From contig CM043953.1 of the NCBI GenBank assembly GCA_014529385.2, positions 80,289,338 through 80,353,337 on the forward strand: a stretch of DNA of 64,000 bases, read 5' to 3'. Positions 1 through 11,300 of the stretch are shown in pieces. Each line of letters opens with the position of its first letter. The first letter of the stretch is position 1. The stretch is from Adiantum capillus-veneris (Eukaryota; Streptophyta; Polypodiopsida; Polypodiales; Pteridaceae). The translations under genes and the position numbers were made by a program. Below the pieces are notes generated by a model that was not told the DNA's origin, did not search any database, and worked only from the letters and a program-made list of their open reading frames with translations.

Positions 1-47
1 AAAAGGCCAAAATGACCTATGAGACCGAACTGTTACAAAATTGTGAA

Positions 48-57
48 TCTGATACCA
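48..57 (-). promoter_or_regulatory. copia primer-binding site
   Basis: On the minus strand these bases read TGGTATCAGA, the usual primer-binding site complementary to the 3' end of initiator tRNA-Met in plant Ty1/copia elements. It begins directly after the CA that ends the LTR at 58-390, so the body of this element lies to the left, outside the window. Confidence 0.6.
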
Positions 58-158
58 TGTCTGGGTACAAAAAGACTAGAACAAAAGTACTACTACTACT
101 AGAATCCATCCTCATCTGCACTCTGGATGTCGAGAGAGTATGGCTCGAATCCTCTACC

Positions 159-203
<45 letters not shown>

Positions 204-390
204 CTGGGAAAGGCTCTCCATGCTGATAACAATTTGCTCATACAAGTGACCAAGGGTGGTCCGGCATAGAACTGACATGTCCACTGGATAGACCCGAGGT
301 ACACATAACTACGACTGCTATTGATACTGCCAACTGGTCCTACACACAAGATCACTGACACAGCCACAACATGGGTTGGGCTCCCCAACA
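58..390 (-). mobile_element. Ty1/copia-type LTR, family R1 copy 1
   Basis: Read on the minus strand this 333-bp segment begins TGTTGGGGAG and ends CCAGACA, followed at once by an initiator-Met primer-binding site. TG...CA ends plus an adjacent binding site define an LTR. It contains a GA/CT microsatellite. The sequence upstream of its TG end (391-800) is shared with copy 2 and looks like the 3' internal part of the same family. Internal sequence therefore flanks this LTR on both sides, as in a tandem array of two elements sharing an LTR. Copies 2 and 3 show the same landmark strings but are shorter and more diverged. Confidence 0.6.
169..200. repeat. (GA)n microsatellite inside the R1 LTR
   Basis: About 32 bases of uninterrupted GA. 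The inverted R1 copy near 6.2 kb has its CT tract at the equivalent place, after the shared string about the 'ctccatgctgataac' landmark, so the tract is an inherited part of the LTR. Confidence 0.9.
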
Positions 391-800
391 CTTATCCATC
401 TCCCGACAAAGGAAGAACTGGAGGGAGAGAGAGAGAGAGAGAACTACGAGAACTGGATCTCTGCTCTCCTAGGGCCAACACACGAGGCTAGTGCTATGCC
501 TCTGATTGAGATGCCCACGGGATGGGCTGCCCTAAGAGGATCATAAGAAGGGGAAGATCTACTGCTGCCCATGTCTCTCCTAGCAAAGGAATCTCCTGCA
601 CGCCAATTGGACATGGAACCAAGCTTAAAACCCAAGGCTAAACATGGCTAGACACAACCCGACATGCGAAACCTGAAACCTGCCTCACGTTGGTCGGGCA
701 CAACCACAAAACAACCCTCACTGCCTAGCACCTCTCTGGGAGAAATTGGGACCGACTAGACGAATCAAGAGAGATGATTGAAAACACCCCCCTTCCCCCG
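391..800 (-). mobile_element. R1 copia internal 3' segment, copy 1
   Basis: This stretch matches 2145-2480 nearly base for base over long parts, including the shared strings about aaaacccaaggc and gggcacaaccac. On the minus strand it runs into the LTR start through a purine-rich GTCGGGAGATGG stretch that resembles the polypurine tract of plant copia elements. Within it, 444-635 (minus) is open for 63 codons and shares the residues GFKLGSMS with the corresponding frame of copy 2, but I recognise no domain. It is best read as the non-coding or terminal coding part of the retrotransposon before its 3' LTR. Confidence 0.45.
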
Positions 801-819
801 CCCCCCCCCTCCCCCCCAA
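786..819. repeat. C-rich low-complexity tract
   Basis: Runs of C interrupted by single T, G and A bases. It marks the point where R1 copy 1 loses similarity to copy 2. Confidence 0.8.
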
Positions 820-1994
820 CAAAGCTCCTAGAAAAGAAGTCGAACCAGGAAGCTAGAGTGAGCAATCTACCACTGTAAAGAGAGGGTTTCGTAGATGAGG
901 ATATTTGCTACGAAACTCCAAGGTTGAACAATACAAGGCTCTATAGTATCATCCAACAACTACCCCCGAAAGACTTTTGGGAAGTAACATGATGTCTATT
1001 GAAAGTAAATCCAGCTCTATCAAGAATCTCCTCAAGTCGACTGACTCACAAGTCGCACAACCAACATCTGCAGAAGGTACTATTGTTGATTGCTCCAAGA
1101 GAATGCATCATAATTGAGGGTAAAGGCATAAACTACGGGTATCCGGATCGTTTCCCAACTCTAAAGTGTTCCACCCTCGAGGAAAGAGTCGAAAATCTAC
1201 ACCTCCAATCATATACCACATGCCAGAATCTCCAAGTTGCTACAGGAAATTCGAGGAAAGGGACCACTAAGGCTACTAAGGAATTATATGTCCTACGACG
1301 AAGAACTAAAGAAATGCACCAACTACCATATATGAATGATGAATTGGAAACTATATTTGAAGGAACTTCATCGGAAGTGAGAGTAAATCTATAATTGATC
1401 TTCAACTGTCTGGAACACCACCCGAGAGAGTATCACTCTACTCTTGGAGTGAATCGGGAGTTAACATCCAGCAAAAAGGAAATTACATCAACATTGAGGC
1501 TACAACTAACACGGCAAGATCAAGAGAAGATCCTACTCCCAAGCTCTGCAAGAGAAGAACAAGGTGTTGTAGAAAGCCACCAAATAGACTATCAATCTTG
1601 TTTGCTACACATGGAACCACAAGAGTTGTATGGAAGTAGTGTGCACAAATTGACTCCCAAGCTGGCTCCACATCCCCCTCTGAAGGGAGAACACCCGAAC
1701 CATGGATAACTGTCATAACTCTCCAACAGTCTTTGCCTGTGTAACTAGATCACCCGAGGTAGGGGAATCCGAGAGGAAAATAATATACTTGTGGAACCTC
1801 GAACCAAATTTGGGAGAACCAAGAAAACTATCTCCCCTCTTTGAAGAATGCCATGGCTAACTGAAAGTGGTTCCTAGTTCGAGAAGGACCACTATCCACT
1901 TGTATGAAATAACATGCCAGTCTAAGGAGAAGGGAAGTAGGTGTGTCTTGAGTGGTATAGCCTCCAGGGATCAATCTGGAAGACGAGGCATAGA
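820..1994. other. unassigned stretch with one long interrupted frame
   Basis: Lying between two R1 copies, this region has a plus-strand frame open from an ATG at 999 to a TAA at 1392-1394 and continuing in the same frame to 1709, about 237 codons with one stop. The predicted product is basic and Ser/Thr-rich. It has no membrane segment and no motif that I recognise. It could be degenerate internal sequence of the R1 retrotransposon or unrelated DNA. I see no splice-supported gene, RNA gene or other repeat here. Confidence 0.3.
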
Positions 1995-2480
1995 TGACAT
2001 GCCCATTGGATAGACCGAGGTACACATAATTGCGACTGCTATTGACACTGCCAAATGGTCCTACACATAGAGATCACTGACACAACTGGTCCTACACATA
2101 GAGATCACTAACACGGCCACAACATGGGGCTGGGCTCCCCAACATTGATCCATCTCTTGGCAAAGGAAGAGAGAGAGGCTCATGACTCCACAACCTTGGA
2201 AAAGGGGAGGAAAATGGGAGAGAGGCACCAAATGCCTAGGAAAAATAGGGGGAGTGTGGGATAAAATATCCCAGGCCTCCAGGAGCCACTTGGACATGGA
2301 GCCAAGCCTAAAACCCAAGGTTAAACATGGCTAGACACAACCTGCCATGAGAAACCTACCTCACACTGGCCGGGCACAACCACAAAATAGCCCTCACTCC
2401 CTAGCACTTGTCCCTGGGAGAAACTGGGATCAACTGGATGAACCAAGAGAGATGCTTGAACTCTAACAAGCTCCTCCTTG
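1995..2480 (-). mobile_element. R1 copia fragment, copy 2
   Basis: The LTR start, read on the minus strand as TGTTGGGGAGCCC, ends at 2144. The LTR portion extends left only to about 1995 before similarity to copy 1 stops, so the LTR is truncated to about 150 bp. To the right, 2145-2480 matches the internal segment of copy 1 in the same orientation. Two direct copies in 2.5 kb suggest a tandem or rearranged insertion. A short tandem duplication lies inside the LTR part. Confidence 0.55.
2056..2117. repeat. 31-bp tandem duplication in R1 copy 2
   Basis: The string starting tggtcctacacatagagatc occurs at 2056 and again at 2087. Copy 1 has it only once, so the duplication is private to copy 2. 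Confidence 0.85.
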
Positions 2481-3733
2481 AGAAAATCTTCACCAGCTAA
2501 TGATGATGAGTGTGCAGAGGAGCAAGCTGACAATGCGGGTATAGCATGTGGAGATTGCAAAGCATTGGTTCTTTCTTGCCCAATGAACCAAATAGGGCAT
2601 TCAAAGAAACCTCATCAGTGTTGCTGCTTGTTGCTCAACTATATATTCCCTTTTATATTCCATACATTTACATTGTTTGCTCAACGCACACATTTACTAT
2701 GATTTCAATACGAAGTTAACAAAATGATCAGAGGAGGCTTTGTGAAGTAAAAATGATTTCCTATCTCATGGAATTTTTAATGCAAGAAAAGGCACTAGAG
2801 GCCATCCAACAATGGCATATGTAGCGAAGGAGGGGGGGTTTTTTAAGTTTCAAAGATAAGAGGCTATAAATAGAATTTCAAAAAAAATTACAAGTTTATG
2901 AGAAAGGGGGAATTTTAAAATACCTCTTGAACACACGTGCTATAGGTGATTTTCAGAGAGTGGACTCCCTAGGGAAAACAAATGTCAACTATCTCTCCAT
3001 ACACAAGTCAATGCTTTGGCAATAGCCGGATAAAACAATTGCATCATAAAAAATAGCAATCAAACAATAGCCTCCCGTGAAGTCCTGACCTACTGTCTTG
3101 TTCCAATTGCTACCTCCCATGAAGTCTTGACCTAGTGCCTTATTCCAATTGCTATTTCTTCTTATGAAACAATATTAAAAAAATTCAGAATCACATTTAG
3201 AAGAATCATCAAGACAATGAAACCTCTACCTCTAATGCAATAGCATCACCACATTCTACTCCCTCACCTTCAGGTGTATGTCCATCATTATTATCTTCCA
3301 ATGTGCTAGATGGGGTGCTAGGTCCACCTAGTACACTATTATTGATGTTTATTTGTGAGGTCATCTTCGTCTAGTACAAGACTTGGGGAATGCACTTGTG
3401 GGTGAATCATTGTTGTGCATGCAAAATTTATTTAATCTTCCACTTCCATGGTTTTGGGGCCTTCAATGCCTCCTAACAACATAAGTCATCTAGACCTCAA
3501 CGAGCTCAAAAACATTCATGAATGCATTAGGATTGATTTTTGACTAGCACCCATGACTTTCAAACTTGGAGGAATTTATGGTCTGTTTGGCATTTTAGTG
3601 TACTTTTTGGAAGGATAGCTCATATTTTCACTCAGGCAAAATATCGGAAGTGGGTAAAGTGCCCATCAAAAAGAAACCCAATTACACATAATCATTATCT
3701 TCCACAAATTCCTTTTAATGTCCCATATGCATG
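2481..3733. other. no gene recognised
   Basis: AT-rich sequence without a credible ORF, RNA gene or transposon end. The only structure seen is a two-copy tandem repeat with a 42-bp period at 3071-3154 (units starting cctcccgtgaagtc and cctcccatgaagtc). Confidence 0.5.
3071..3154. repeat. two-copy 42-bp tandem repeat
   Basis: Units begin at 3071 and 3113 and differ at a handful of positions. No function is suggested by the context. Confidence 0.8.
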
Positions 3734-3745
3734 CTTTGACGATGC

Positions 3746-3746
<1 letters not shown>
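3734..3746. repeat. left target-site duplication of the SINE
   Basis: ctttgacgatgct here matches ctttaatgatgct at 4155-4167 with two mismatches in 13. The pair exactly brackets the poly(C)/SINE block, as expected of LINE-mediated insertion. Confidence 0.6.

Positions 3747-3788
<42 letters not shown>
3747..3788. repeat. 42-nt poly(C) on plus (poly(G) on SINE strand)
   Basis: An uninterrupted run of 42 C. It sits exactly between the left target-site duplication and the body of the SINE. Confidence 0.95.
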
Positions 3789-3792
<4 letters not shown>

Positions 3793-4154
3793 CACCTGAG
3801 GGCCCATAGGGGGAGGTGCTTATCCCTTCCAAATATTAGCCATGAAACATGGTCGTGCAAGTGCCGCGTACCATCAGGCAAGAGCCACACATAGGCATCA
3901 CCATGGCTGCCTAATTGATGCACCACGTGCTAAGAACGACGAAGAGAACTCGTAGCAACCAGCTAGGAACCTCCTCCTCGGGTGACCCACCCCAGGAGGA
4001 GGATGCACTTGCATGTCCAAGGGCAAGAGCCCTAGCAACTTGAACACCACGTGAGCACAAGGTGTCTCTCAAGAGGTGACCCAACGGGGGATTTGAACCC
4101 ACAATCCGTAGGTTGAGAGGCCAAAGTCTTATAGTTCGACCAACTCTTTGGGGA
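3747..4154 (-). mobile_element. tRNA-derived SINE with poly(G) tail
   Basis: On the minus strand the element starts at 4154 with TCCCCAAAGAG. An A-box-like segment follows and then a clear B box (GGTTCAAATCC) at about 4085-4100, so the head derives from a tRNA. Five of seven acceptor-stem pairs can still be drawn. The body continues to about 3795, and the 3' end is a run of 42 G. Thirteen-base target duplications lie directly outside both ends. A 5'-truncated relative occurs at 53522-53672 without the G run. Such elements are transcribed by RNA polymerase III and copied by a partner LINE. A poly(G) tail is unusual; a later slippage-expanded tract is the alternative. Confidence 0.65.
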
Positions 4155-4167
4155 CTTTAATGATGCT
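4155..4167. repeat. right target-site duplication of the SINE
   Basis: Partner of 3734-3746; it abuts the first base of the tRNA-like head. Confidence 0.6.
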
Positions 4168-5759
4168 TTTTCTCAACCATATGCATTACTCCATGCTCCA
4201 CAATGTGATTTGCTTAGTTTTATTATGGAAACATAGAGACCTAGCATGAAAGATTTTGAATTCCCATGAAATTTGTCATCAGATGCATTGTGCTTTTCCT
4301 TCTGGATTTGATAATTGTCTCCCAAAAATTTATCTCTTCCATTGTGCTTGGTAGGTCCCATACATGCGGTGGGCACTTGTGGCAAAGCCTTCTTAGACTA
4401 GCAAGCATTGTGCCTCGCATCCAATGAACCTACCAAGTGTGCAACACCAATAATTCATGGCAATTGTGCTAAAAACAAAAAACACCTCTCAAGGTTAGCT
4501 TGCAAGTTTCATTTTGAGGCTATACAAAAGTACAAGGTATATATTTAGGGTAACTGCCTCCAAGGGACCCTTGATTGGTGATATTGTTGCATATTAGTTA
4601 AGATTTTAAGTGAATATTGTATTATCAATGAATCCATCACTCCAAAGACACAGGGTGCCATGCATAATCATGAAAAACAAATTAGGAAGATCACCCTTGG
4701 CATTCACTTGAGATGCATAAACTTTAACAATAGATCCTCAAGGGCTCATAGGCAGCCACGACAGGAAAGCTTATGCTACTAAATTATGTAGCCGTGTAGC
4801 ACCCCCATCACGTTTTGTTGTAAGCTCTTGTAGCAGGAGACTATTGAGATGTGTTTTAGTATACAAGCATGAGTAGTTTCCTATTTATGGGCAATGAGTC
4901 CAATGTAGAAATAATTAGTGGGGCATAGTGCAGATAGAGTTAGAATGGAGATATGTCAACTAGATATGTTTAGCATGTAAAGGCTACAAAGGAGTCGTGA
5001 GCCCTTTGGGGATAATTACACGTAGGTTCATTAGCCTATGGAAAAGAGTTTTTTTATAGGCTTCTTTAGGTTAAAGGGCCAATGAAAAAGCGGTCCCTGT
5101 CTTGGAACCCGTCGGCCCCCTAAAATAATGCCATTTTGCTCCAGGCCCGAGACATGTTCAAGTAGGTGTTGGACTAGTTAGCACAAAACAAGATTGAATA
5201 CTTCCCATCGGATCCTGAGTTTAAGCCTCATTGGCTCACTAGCTCAACTTACACCCCTTGTTGTCTCCCTACTCACGGCCATTTTTGTTACACACAGAAT
5301 TTTGTTCGACGTCATGCGTCTTGCATACCTCACATTTTGCAATGCTGCTTCTATCCCGGATAGCCCTTGGGCTCAGTTCTTTAATGCGTCCTCCCAACAA
5401 GCGCAAAACAGTGCAGCATAGTGGTCGCAATTCGTCAGCTCTCTTAGGTGGCTCTCTATCAGGTGTTTTACCCTAGATGAAGTAGAGATGTTAAGCTGGA
5501 AGAACCTAGAACCTAGTAGAAAACGCTAGAAGCTTCTTGAGGTATTCTTTAATATATGTTGTTAGCATTATATATGTTATTGGCATCCACTATATTTTGT
5601 GAGGATAGTATATTTCATGGAACATAAAATATTCTACTAAAGTGTCTTTTTTCACATTGAACATGTATGTGCCATTTAACAATCCTCGTGAGAAGTGGCA
5701 ATGGAAGATGGACAAATATGGCTTTAAATAGTGAAAATAGGTGCACCTCTCATCTTTGA
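4168..5759. other. no gene recognised
   Basis: Mixed-composition DNA without a supported gene. Frames of 60-75 codons at 5194-5476 overlap in different phases and show no motif. I see no transposon ends here. Confidence 0.5.
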
Positions 5760-6260
<501 letters not shown>

Positions 6261-7824
6261 TTCATGTAATTGGCATTCAAGATATTCTAGATTTGATTCG
6301 AGGTGTCCAACAAATCGTAGGCCAATTCTTGTCTTCATTGCATCTTTCGCTTCCACCTTTGACATGAAGATGGCAAACCAACATGTCTATGGATATCGGA
6401 AGGGAAGCAATTTTAGGCAAACACTCTGGTCTTCTTTGAGGGTGTGTAAGTTATGGCTGGCTTGTTGTGTTTTCGTATTGATGATTGTGTCAGTGCTGCT
6501 ATGGTTGCCAGTAAAAGGGAGCAATTTCTCTTTTATGGATTCTAACAAATAGCTATTTTACCCGAATCTCACCAATGGGATATGAATGTTGTCTTTTGAT
6601 TCAGAGAAATTTCTCTTTTCTAGATCGTTGATGATATGTGGTGGCTATGACTTTTGAAGTGGGTGGATCCAAAGATTTCCAAAAGCATATTCACTATGGT
6701 TGTATGATATTGGATACATGCTATTGTGTTATACTGTTTGAAGCATGCATAATAGACTTGCTTTATGGTTTTTTGATGCCATATATTTCTAAAGGGTTTT
6801 ATCTTGATTTTGGGAAGTTTCTTTTAAAGCCATTTGACCCACTGGATATTATGCTATTTATGATCTATGGCAATTGATCTCTATGTTGTTTGATGCATGA
6901 GGGTACCATGATGTGTGGTAGCTTACCTAGATGTGCTATGAAGCACGGGATTTATTAGTTATTGGATGCCTATGCTATGTTAACAAAAAGTTTTTATGAA
7001 TTCCATACAATCCTGGAGGGGCTTTTGTTTACATGATCACCAAGATTAGGTGTTTATTGCTGGCATGTATACATTGGGGTGATGTTTGTATGTTTATAGA
7101 TTTTGTGTATGTAATTTTCAATAAAGAGGGCACATGCCAGAGGATGTGCAAGCTTAGAGGGGCTGAATGTCATGTTGTTTTGCAGGCATGGTAAGAAAAT
7201 AAAAAGCTAGATAGCATTTGAGCATTTTTGCTAAGTTGGTATGGTTCGGTGCTTCAGATGTGTGCCAAATGCGGCTACAAATAGTGGGTTAGAAGTTTTT
7301 AATGTGAAAAATAGTGCCAAAATGTTGTAATTTGATTTTGAGGTTAATTCAATTTTTTTCGAGCTCCATTGGGTGTAGCACAGGGCTAATACAACCAATT
7401 TCGCTCTAACTATGTGGGTTTTAGGATTTTCAAGCAACTGTCCATGCGAGTGACTTCAATGCAATGATTGAAGTTTTGCCAATTTATAGGCCCAATCCAA
7501 TGTTTTGGCAAATCTTGACAAGCTCGAGATCCAATCGGGAATTATTGCATTTGAATTGGATCAAAATTTGCCAAGTTATGCTCAAAATACCCTTTTGGTT
7601 CACTTTGTACAGGTGGGTTTTTAAGTTCAAAGGAGGGGCTTCACCTTGAGCTACCATGTGGCATGCTAATAAGTTCACATACTATTTTTGACATCTTAGA
7701 GAGAGGGAGGAGATAGAATATAGTAGAGGCAATATATGTGTATGTGTTGCCACCTCTCATTTTTGCAGGTGGTATTTTCTGATAGTTCCCTTGTGTGTTG
7801 GGGTATAGGCACATGGGCCTTGCC
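6261..7824. other. no gene recognised
   Basis: AT-rich sequence up to the truncated end of element A. The longest frame (6638-6877, 79 codons, hydrophobic) has no motif and no homologous partner in the window. Confidence 0.5.
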
Positions 7825-8035
7825 CAGCCGCCTAGGTCTTGGGGAAATAGGGGGACGATCTGGGTAACACCTGAGGGAGATGAAATGCCACCACTCGTAC
7901 CTTTAAATATGATAGAAGCAATGCATATAGCTTCTGTTGACCTACAAGCTGAAGGCTTGACTGAAATTGGAACAAGTAGCGTCTCACAAGGCTATAGCCC
8001 ATACGATTCAAAGTCAAAATCATAAATTGAAATTG
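7825..8035 (+). pseudogene. element A: post-protease pol segment
   Basis: The peptide around 7832-7935 contains WGNRGT, WVTPEGDEM and EAMHIAS, each matched in element B at 33830-33930 (minus), where it follows the first protease. In B the match ends at AMHIAS, because B then jumps to sequence equivalent to 12348 of element A. Beyond that point only A continues, through an acidic and Ser-rich stretch. No enzymatic motif is visible, and this is probably the linker between protease and RT. Confidence 0.55.
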
Positions 8036-8697
8036 ACTCTGAGGACGAAGAATCTGAGTTAAATCCTAGTGCAAATGTGGAGACAAACCATTCAGGGCCC
8101 AGTGGTACCCTAGATGACAATCTATTCAAGGGAGCAGAAGACACATAGTGATTCATCTAGTGACTCTTCACTAGAGATCGGCCGTAATAAAAAAATAGAC
8201 AAGAAGAGTAGGAGATATAAGAGGCGACGCTATCGAGCAAATGTACGTGCTAGAATAAATGAAAAGAAATCTATCGCAAAATGGCTTAATTATATAGGGG
8301 CATACGATGCTCATCAAAAGTTGGTAGATAACTGGGGTGAATACCTTCAAAGTGTTATGTGGTGTAGTCCACAACCCATTAACATCGCAAAACTAGAGGC
8401 TATAGAGAAGCCATACCGTAAGGAGACGACAAAATATAGAGTTAGCTCAACAACAAAAGGAAGCATAAGTGAAATCAGAGTCCACAGAACAACAAGACCT
8501 CACAGACTTACACCCTGCACCTGAACATTTCAAATCGTACACCACAGAGGAATGTAAGGTTGTGTATACAAAGGCTCGAAGAAAACCTATCAATGGAAGC
8601 AATGGAGTTTATGACGATCCAATGATAGTTAAGGAGATAGAGTTAGTAGACCCAGGAGAAGAGTCCAAACCTGTTTTCATTGCCGAAGATCTGACAT
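8036..8697 (+). pseudogene. element A: basic linker upstream of RT
   Basis: Two overlapping frames (8114-8524 and 8469-8697) cover this part. The first has a strongly basic stretch around residues 25-55 (KKIDKKSRRYKRRRY) that resembles a nucleic-acid-binding or nuclear-localisation segment. The second is acidic and leads directly into the RT reading frame after a TAG. The frame change near 8470 marks a lesion. Element B lacks this region. I know no domain name for it. Confidence 0.4.
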
Positions 8698-9617
8698 AGA
8701 GTGAGGAGTATGTACTTAAAGAACTTCTAAAGGAATTCAAGGATATATTTGCTTGGACATATCATGATATGAAAGGTGTTCCACCTTCCGTGGTACAACA
8801 CACGATCCCCATGAATAGCATGGCTAAACCAGTTTAGCAACGAACCTACCCAATGAATCCTAAGTATGCAAAGATTTTTCAAGAAGAGATTGAAAGCTGG
8901 TCAAATGCGGATTCAAATACCCTATTGAGCACTCAGAATGGGTGTCTCCAATAGTGATTGTGCCGAAAAAAATGGGAAACTTAGAGTGTGCGTGGATCTC
9001 AAGAAGGTCAATGCCGCCACTAGGAGGGACCATTACCCCTTGCCATATTCAGAACACGTGCTTGAAAGAGTTGCAGGGAAGGAAGCTTATAGCTTTTCGA
9101 TGGGTATTCTGGCTACAATCAAATCACAATTGCGTTAGAGGACCAAGCTAAAACGGCTTTTATAACCAAATTTTGAGTGTTTGTATTTCGTGTTATGGCT
9201 TTTGGCTTAACCAATGCCTCTGCTACCTTTCAAAGATTAATAAACACTGCTTTTAGAGAATATTTGAGAGAGTTTTGTGAAGCTTTCTTAGATGACCTTT
9301 GTGTTTATTCCTCTTGGAAGGAACATCTATCATGTTTACAAAAAGTGTTTGAGAAGTGCAAATTGTATCGCATCTCCCTAAACCCTTTCAAATGCCAATT
9401 TTGGGTTAAACATGGAGTCATTTTAGGGCATATAGTGTCCAAAAATGGGATTTCCACAGATGAGGGAAAAATTAAAGCCATTGTTGAATTGCCACCACGT
9501 ACAAACTATAAAGGAGTTCAAAGGTTCATGGGTCATGCTGGTTATTACCGACGGTTTATTTTAAACTTTGCCGAGATAGCTCGTCCTTTGTACAAGCTTC
9601 TTATTAAGTTCCACTAG
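8698..9617 (+). pseudogene. element A: reverse transcriptase
   Basis: The N-terminal signature (FKDIFAW...GVPPSVVQH) and the SPIVIVPKK segment are typical of gypsy RT. Motif B reads GLTNASATFQR and motif C FLDDL, so both active-site Asp of motif C survive. At least three lesions break it: a TAG in the segment that should follow MNSMAKPV, a frameshift in an A run near 8968, and a frameshift within motif A (DGYSGYNQ) around 9093. After motif C the thumb/connection (GHIVSKNGIS, RRFILNFAEIARPLYKL) is open to 9617. The enzyme copied element RNA into DNA in the virus-like particle. Confidence 0.85.
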
Positions 9618-10214
9618 ACCGCGGAGTGTGACCATGCTTATGAGTCATTGAAAAAGACCTTGACAAGTGCTCCCATTCTACGAGTACCCAATTGGAATGT
9701 AATTTTCCATGTGCATATTGTTGCATCCAGATTTGCTATTAGGTGTGTTCTAGCTCAACCAGGAGAACATAAATTGGACTACCCCATTAGCTTCGTGAGT
9801 CGTCAATTGAATGATGCTGAGAGAAACTACACCACTACAGAGCAGGAAGGTTTAACTATGATTTACGTAGTGAAGAAATTTTTCTACTACCTTCTTGCCA
9901 ACAAGTTTGTTTTCTATGTGGATCATCAAACCTTGTTGTATCTAGTAAATAAACCCTGTTCCATGGGAAGAATTACATGATGGTTGTTGATTCTTCTTGA
10001 GTTTGATTTTACTGTTGTGTGGAGACCTGGTAAAAGACATGTGATGGCGGATCATTTGTCTCGCATACCCAATGGTGAAGCCCCTACTGGAGTTGATGAT
10101 GAATTGCCTGATACTTCCTTATTTCTAGTCGAGACCATGCCTGAATGGGGTGAGAAGATTGTGAACTTTCTAGTTAATGGTTTTCCACCCAAAGAGCTTC
10201 GTATAAAGATATAG
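9618..10214 (+). pseudogene. element A: RNase H
   Basis: Frames 9648-9980 and 9984-10214 give the gypsy RNase H layout: FHVHIVAS, then VSRQLNDAERNYTTTEQE, then YVDHQTLLYL and a WRPGKRHVMADHLSR end. The first segment normally carries a catalytic Asp (VDAS); here it is Val, so the first metal ligand is lost. The later VDH Asp is present. A stop separates the two frames at 9978-9980. Its role was removal of the RNA template during reverse transcription. Confidence 0.8.
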
Positions 10215-10216
10215 CT

Positions 10217-11278
10217 CAAAAATTGTTAAAAGAATGTGAACCTTATTCTCTCATTGTAGGAACTCTCTACAAGCTAGGGAAGGACAATATTCTTAGACAT
10301 TGTGCCCGTGAGGATGAGTATTTATACATACTGCAAGAAGCCCACATGGGTATAGTCAGAGACATTTCTCAGGGGAACTAACTGCTAAAAAGGTGTTGCA
10401 ATCAGGCTATTGGTGGCCTACCTTATTCAAAGATGCATCACTTTTTGCAAAAGGATGTGATGAATGCCAACATTACAAATTCACACAATGAAAGGATAAG
10501 ATTCCCTTACATCCTGTTAAAGTGACTCAACCATTTGAAAAATGGGGTTTAGACTTTGTAGGCCCAATTAGTCCGGCAGCTCGTAGCACTCAATCTCAAT
10601 ATATTATCGTTGCCACTGACTATGTGACAAAGTGGACGGAAGCCATGGCGACGCATAAGGCTGATGCAAGGTCAACTGCCAAGTTTCTCTTTGAGAACAT
10701 TATTACAAGATTTGGTTGTCCCTTTGAGATTGTGAGTGACAATGGCACTCATTTTATAAATGGAGCTATAAAGGAACTCACGACAAACTTCATGATAGCT
10801 CACCATAAGTCTACACCGTATTACCCGCAAGCAAATGGCCAAGCTGAGAGCACTAACAAGACCTTAATTTCTATCTTGACAAAAACAGTGGAAGCTCATC
10901 ACAAACATTGGGATTTGAGGCTGACATAAGCTCTATGGGCTTATCGTACTTCTTACAAAGTGGCTATTAATTATACACCATTCAAAATGGTATATGGCCA
11001 AGAAGTAGTTATGCCATGGGAGTTTGTAATTCCTAGTCTACACGTAGCTTCACAAGAAGGTTGGGATGGTAACCCTTTAGTTGAGTGCTTATATATCCTC
11101 GAGAGATTAGATGAAGAAAGGCAATTGGCTGTGCAAAATTCACTTGTGGAGAAAGATAGGAGGAAGAAATGGTTTGATCGTCATCTAAAGGACAAAGATA
11201 TCAACGTTGGTGATAAAGTCCTTATGTATGAAGTGTGTAACGAGAAGAAAAAGTTGAAATATGCGGGAAAAGGACCAT
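10217..11278 (+). pseudogene. element A: integrase
   Basis: A degenerate zinc-binding N-terminus (CDECQHYK at about 10456-10480) precedes the catalytic core, which is open at 10522-10929. Counting from its first Met, the triad is Asp11 (GLDFVGP), Asp73 (SDNGTHF) and Glu109 (GQAEST), with the canonical 35-residue D-E spacing intact. A TAA at 10927-10929 interrupts the frame, which continues from 10930 through ALWAYRTSYK and the open frame 10960-11280 (FKMVYGQE, then a charged C-terminal part ending LKYAGKGP). No chromodomain is visible. Integrase joins the cDNA to host chromatin. Confidence 0.85.
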
Positions 11279-11300
11279 AGCATGCAAAATCACCCCAAGG

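Noticed and set aside
3540-3926. Poly-Pro and poly-Gly ORFs over the 42-nt C run
   Set aside because: Homopolymer artefact; the flanks are SINE and unrelated DNA.
4085-4154. A functional tRNA gene on the minus strand
   Set aside because: The acceptor stem is imperfect, and the tRNA-like part continues into a body with a second truncated copy elsewhere and target duplications, so it is a SINE head.
6638-6877. 79-codon hydrophobic plus-strand ORF
   Set aside because: No motif, no repeat copy, AT-rich surroundings; compatible with chance.
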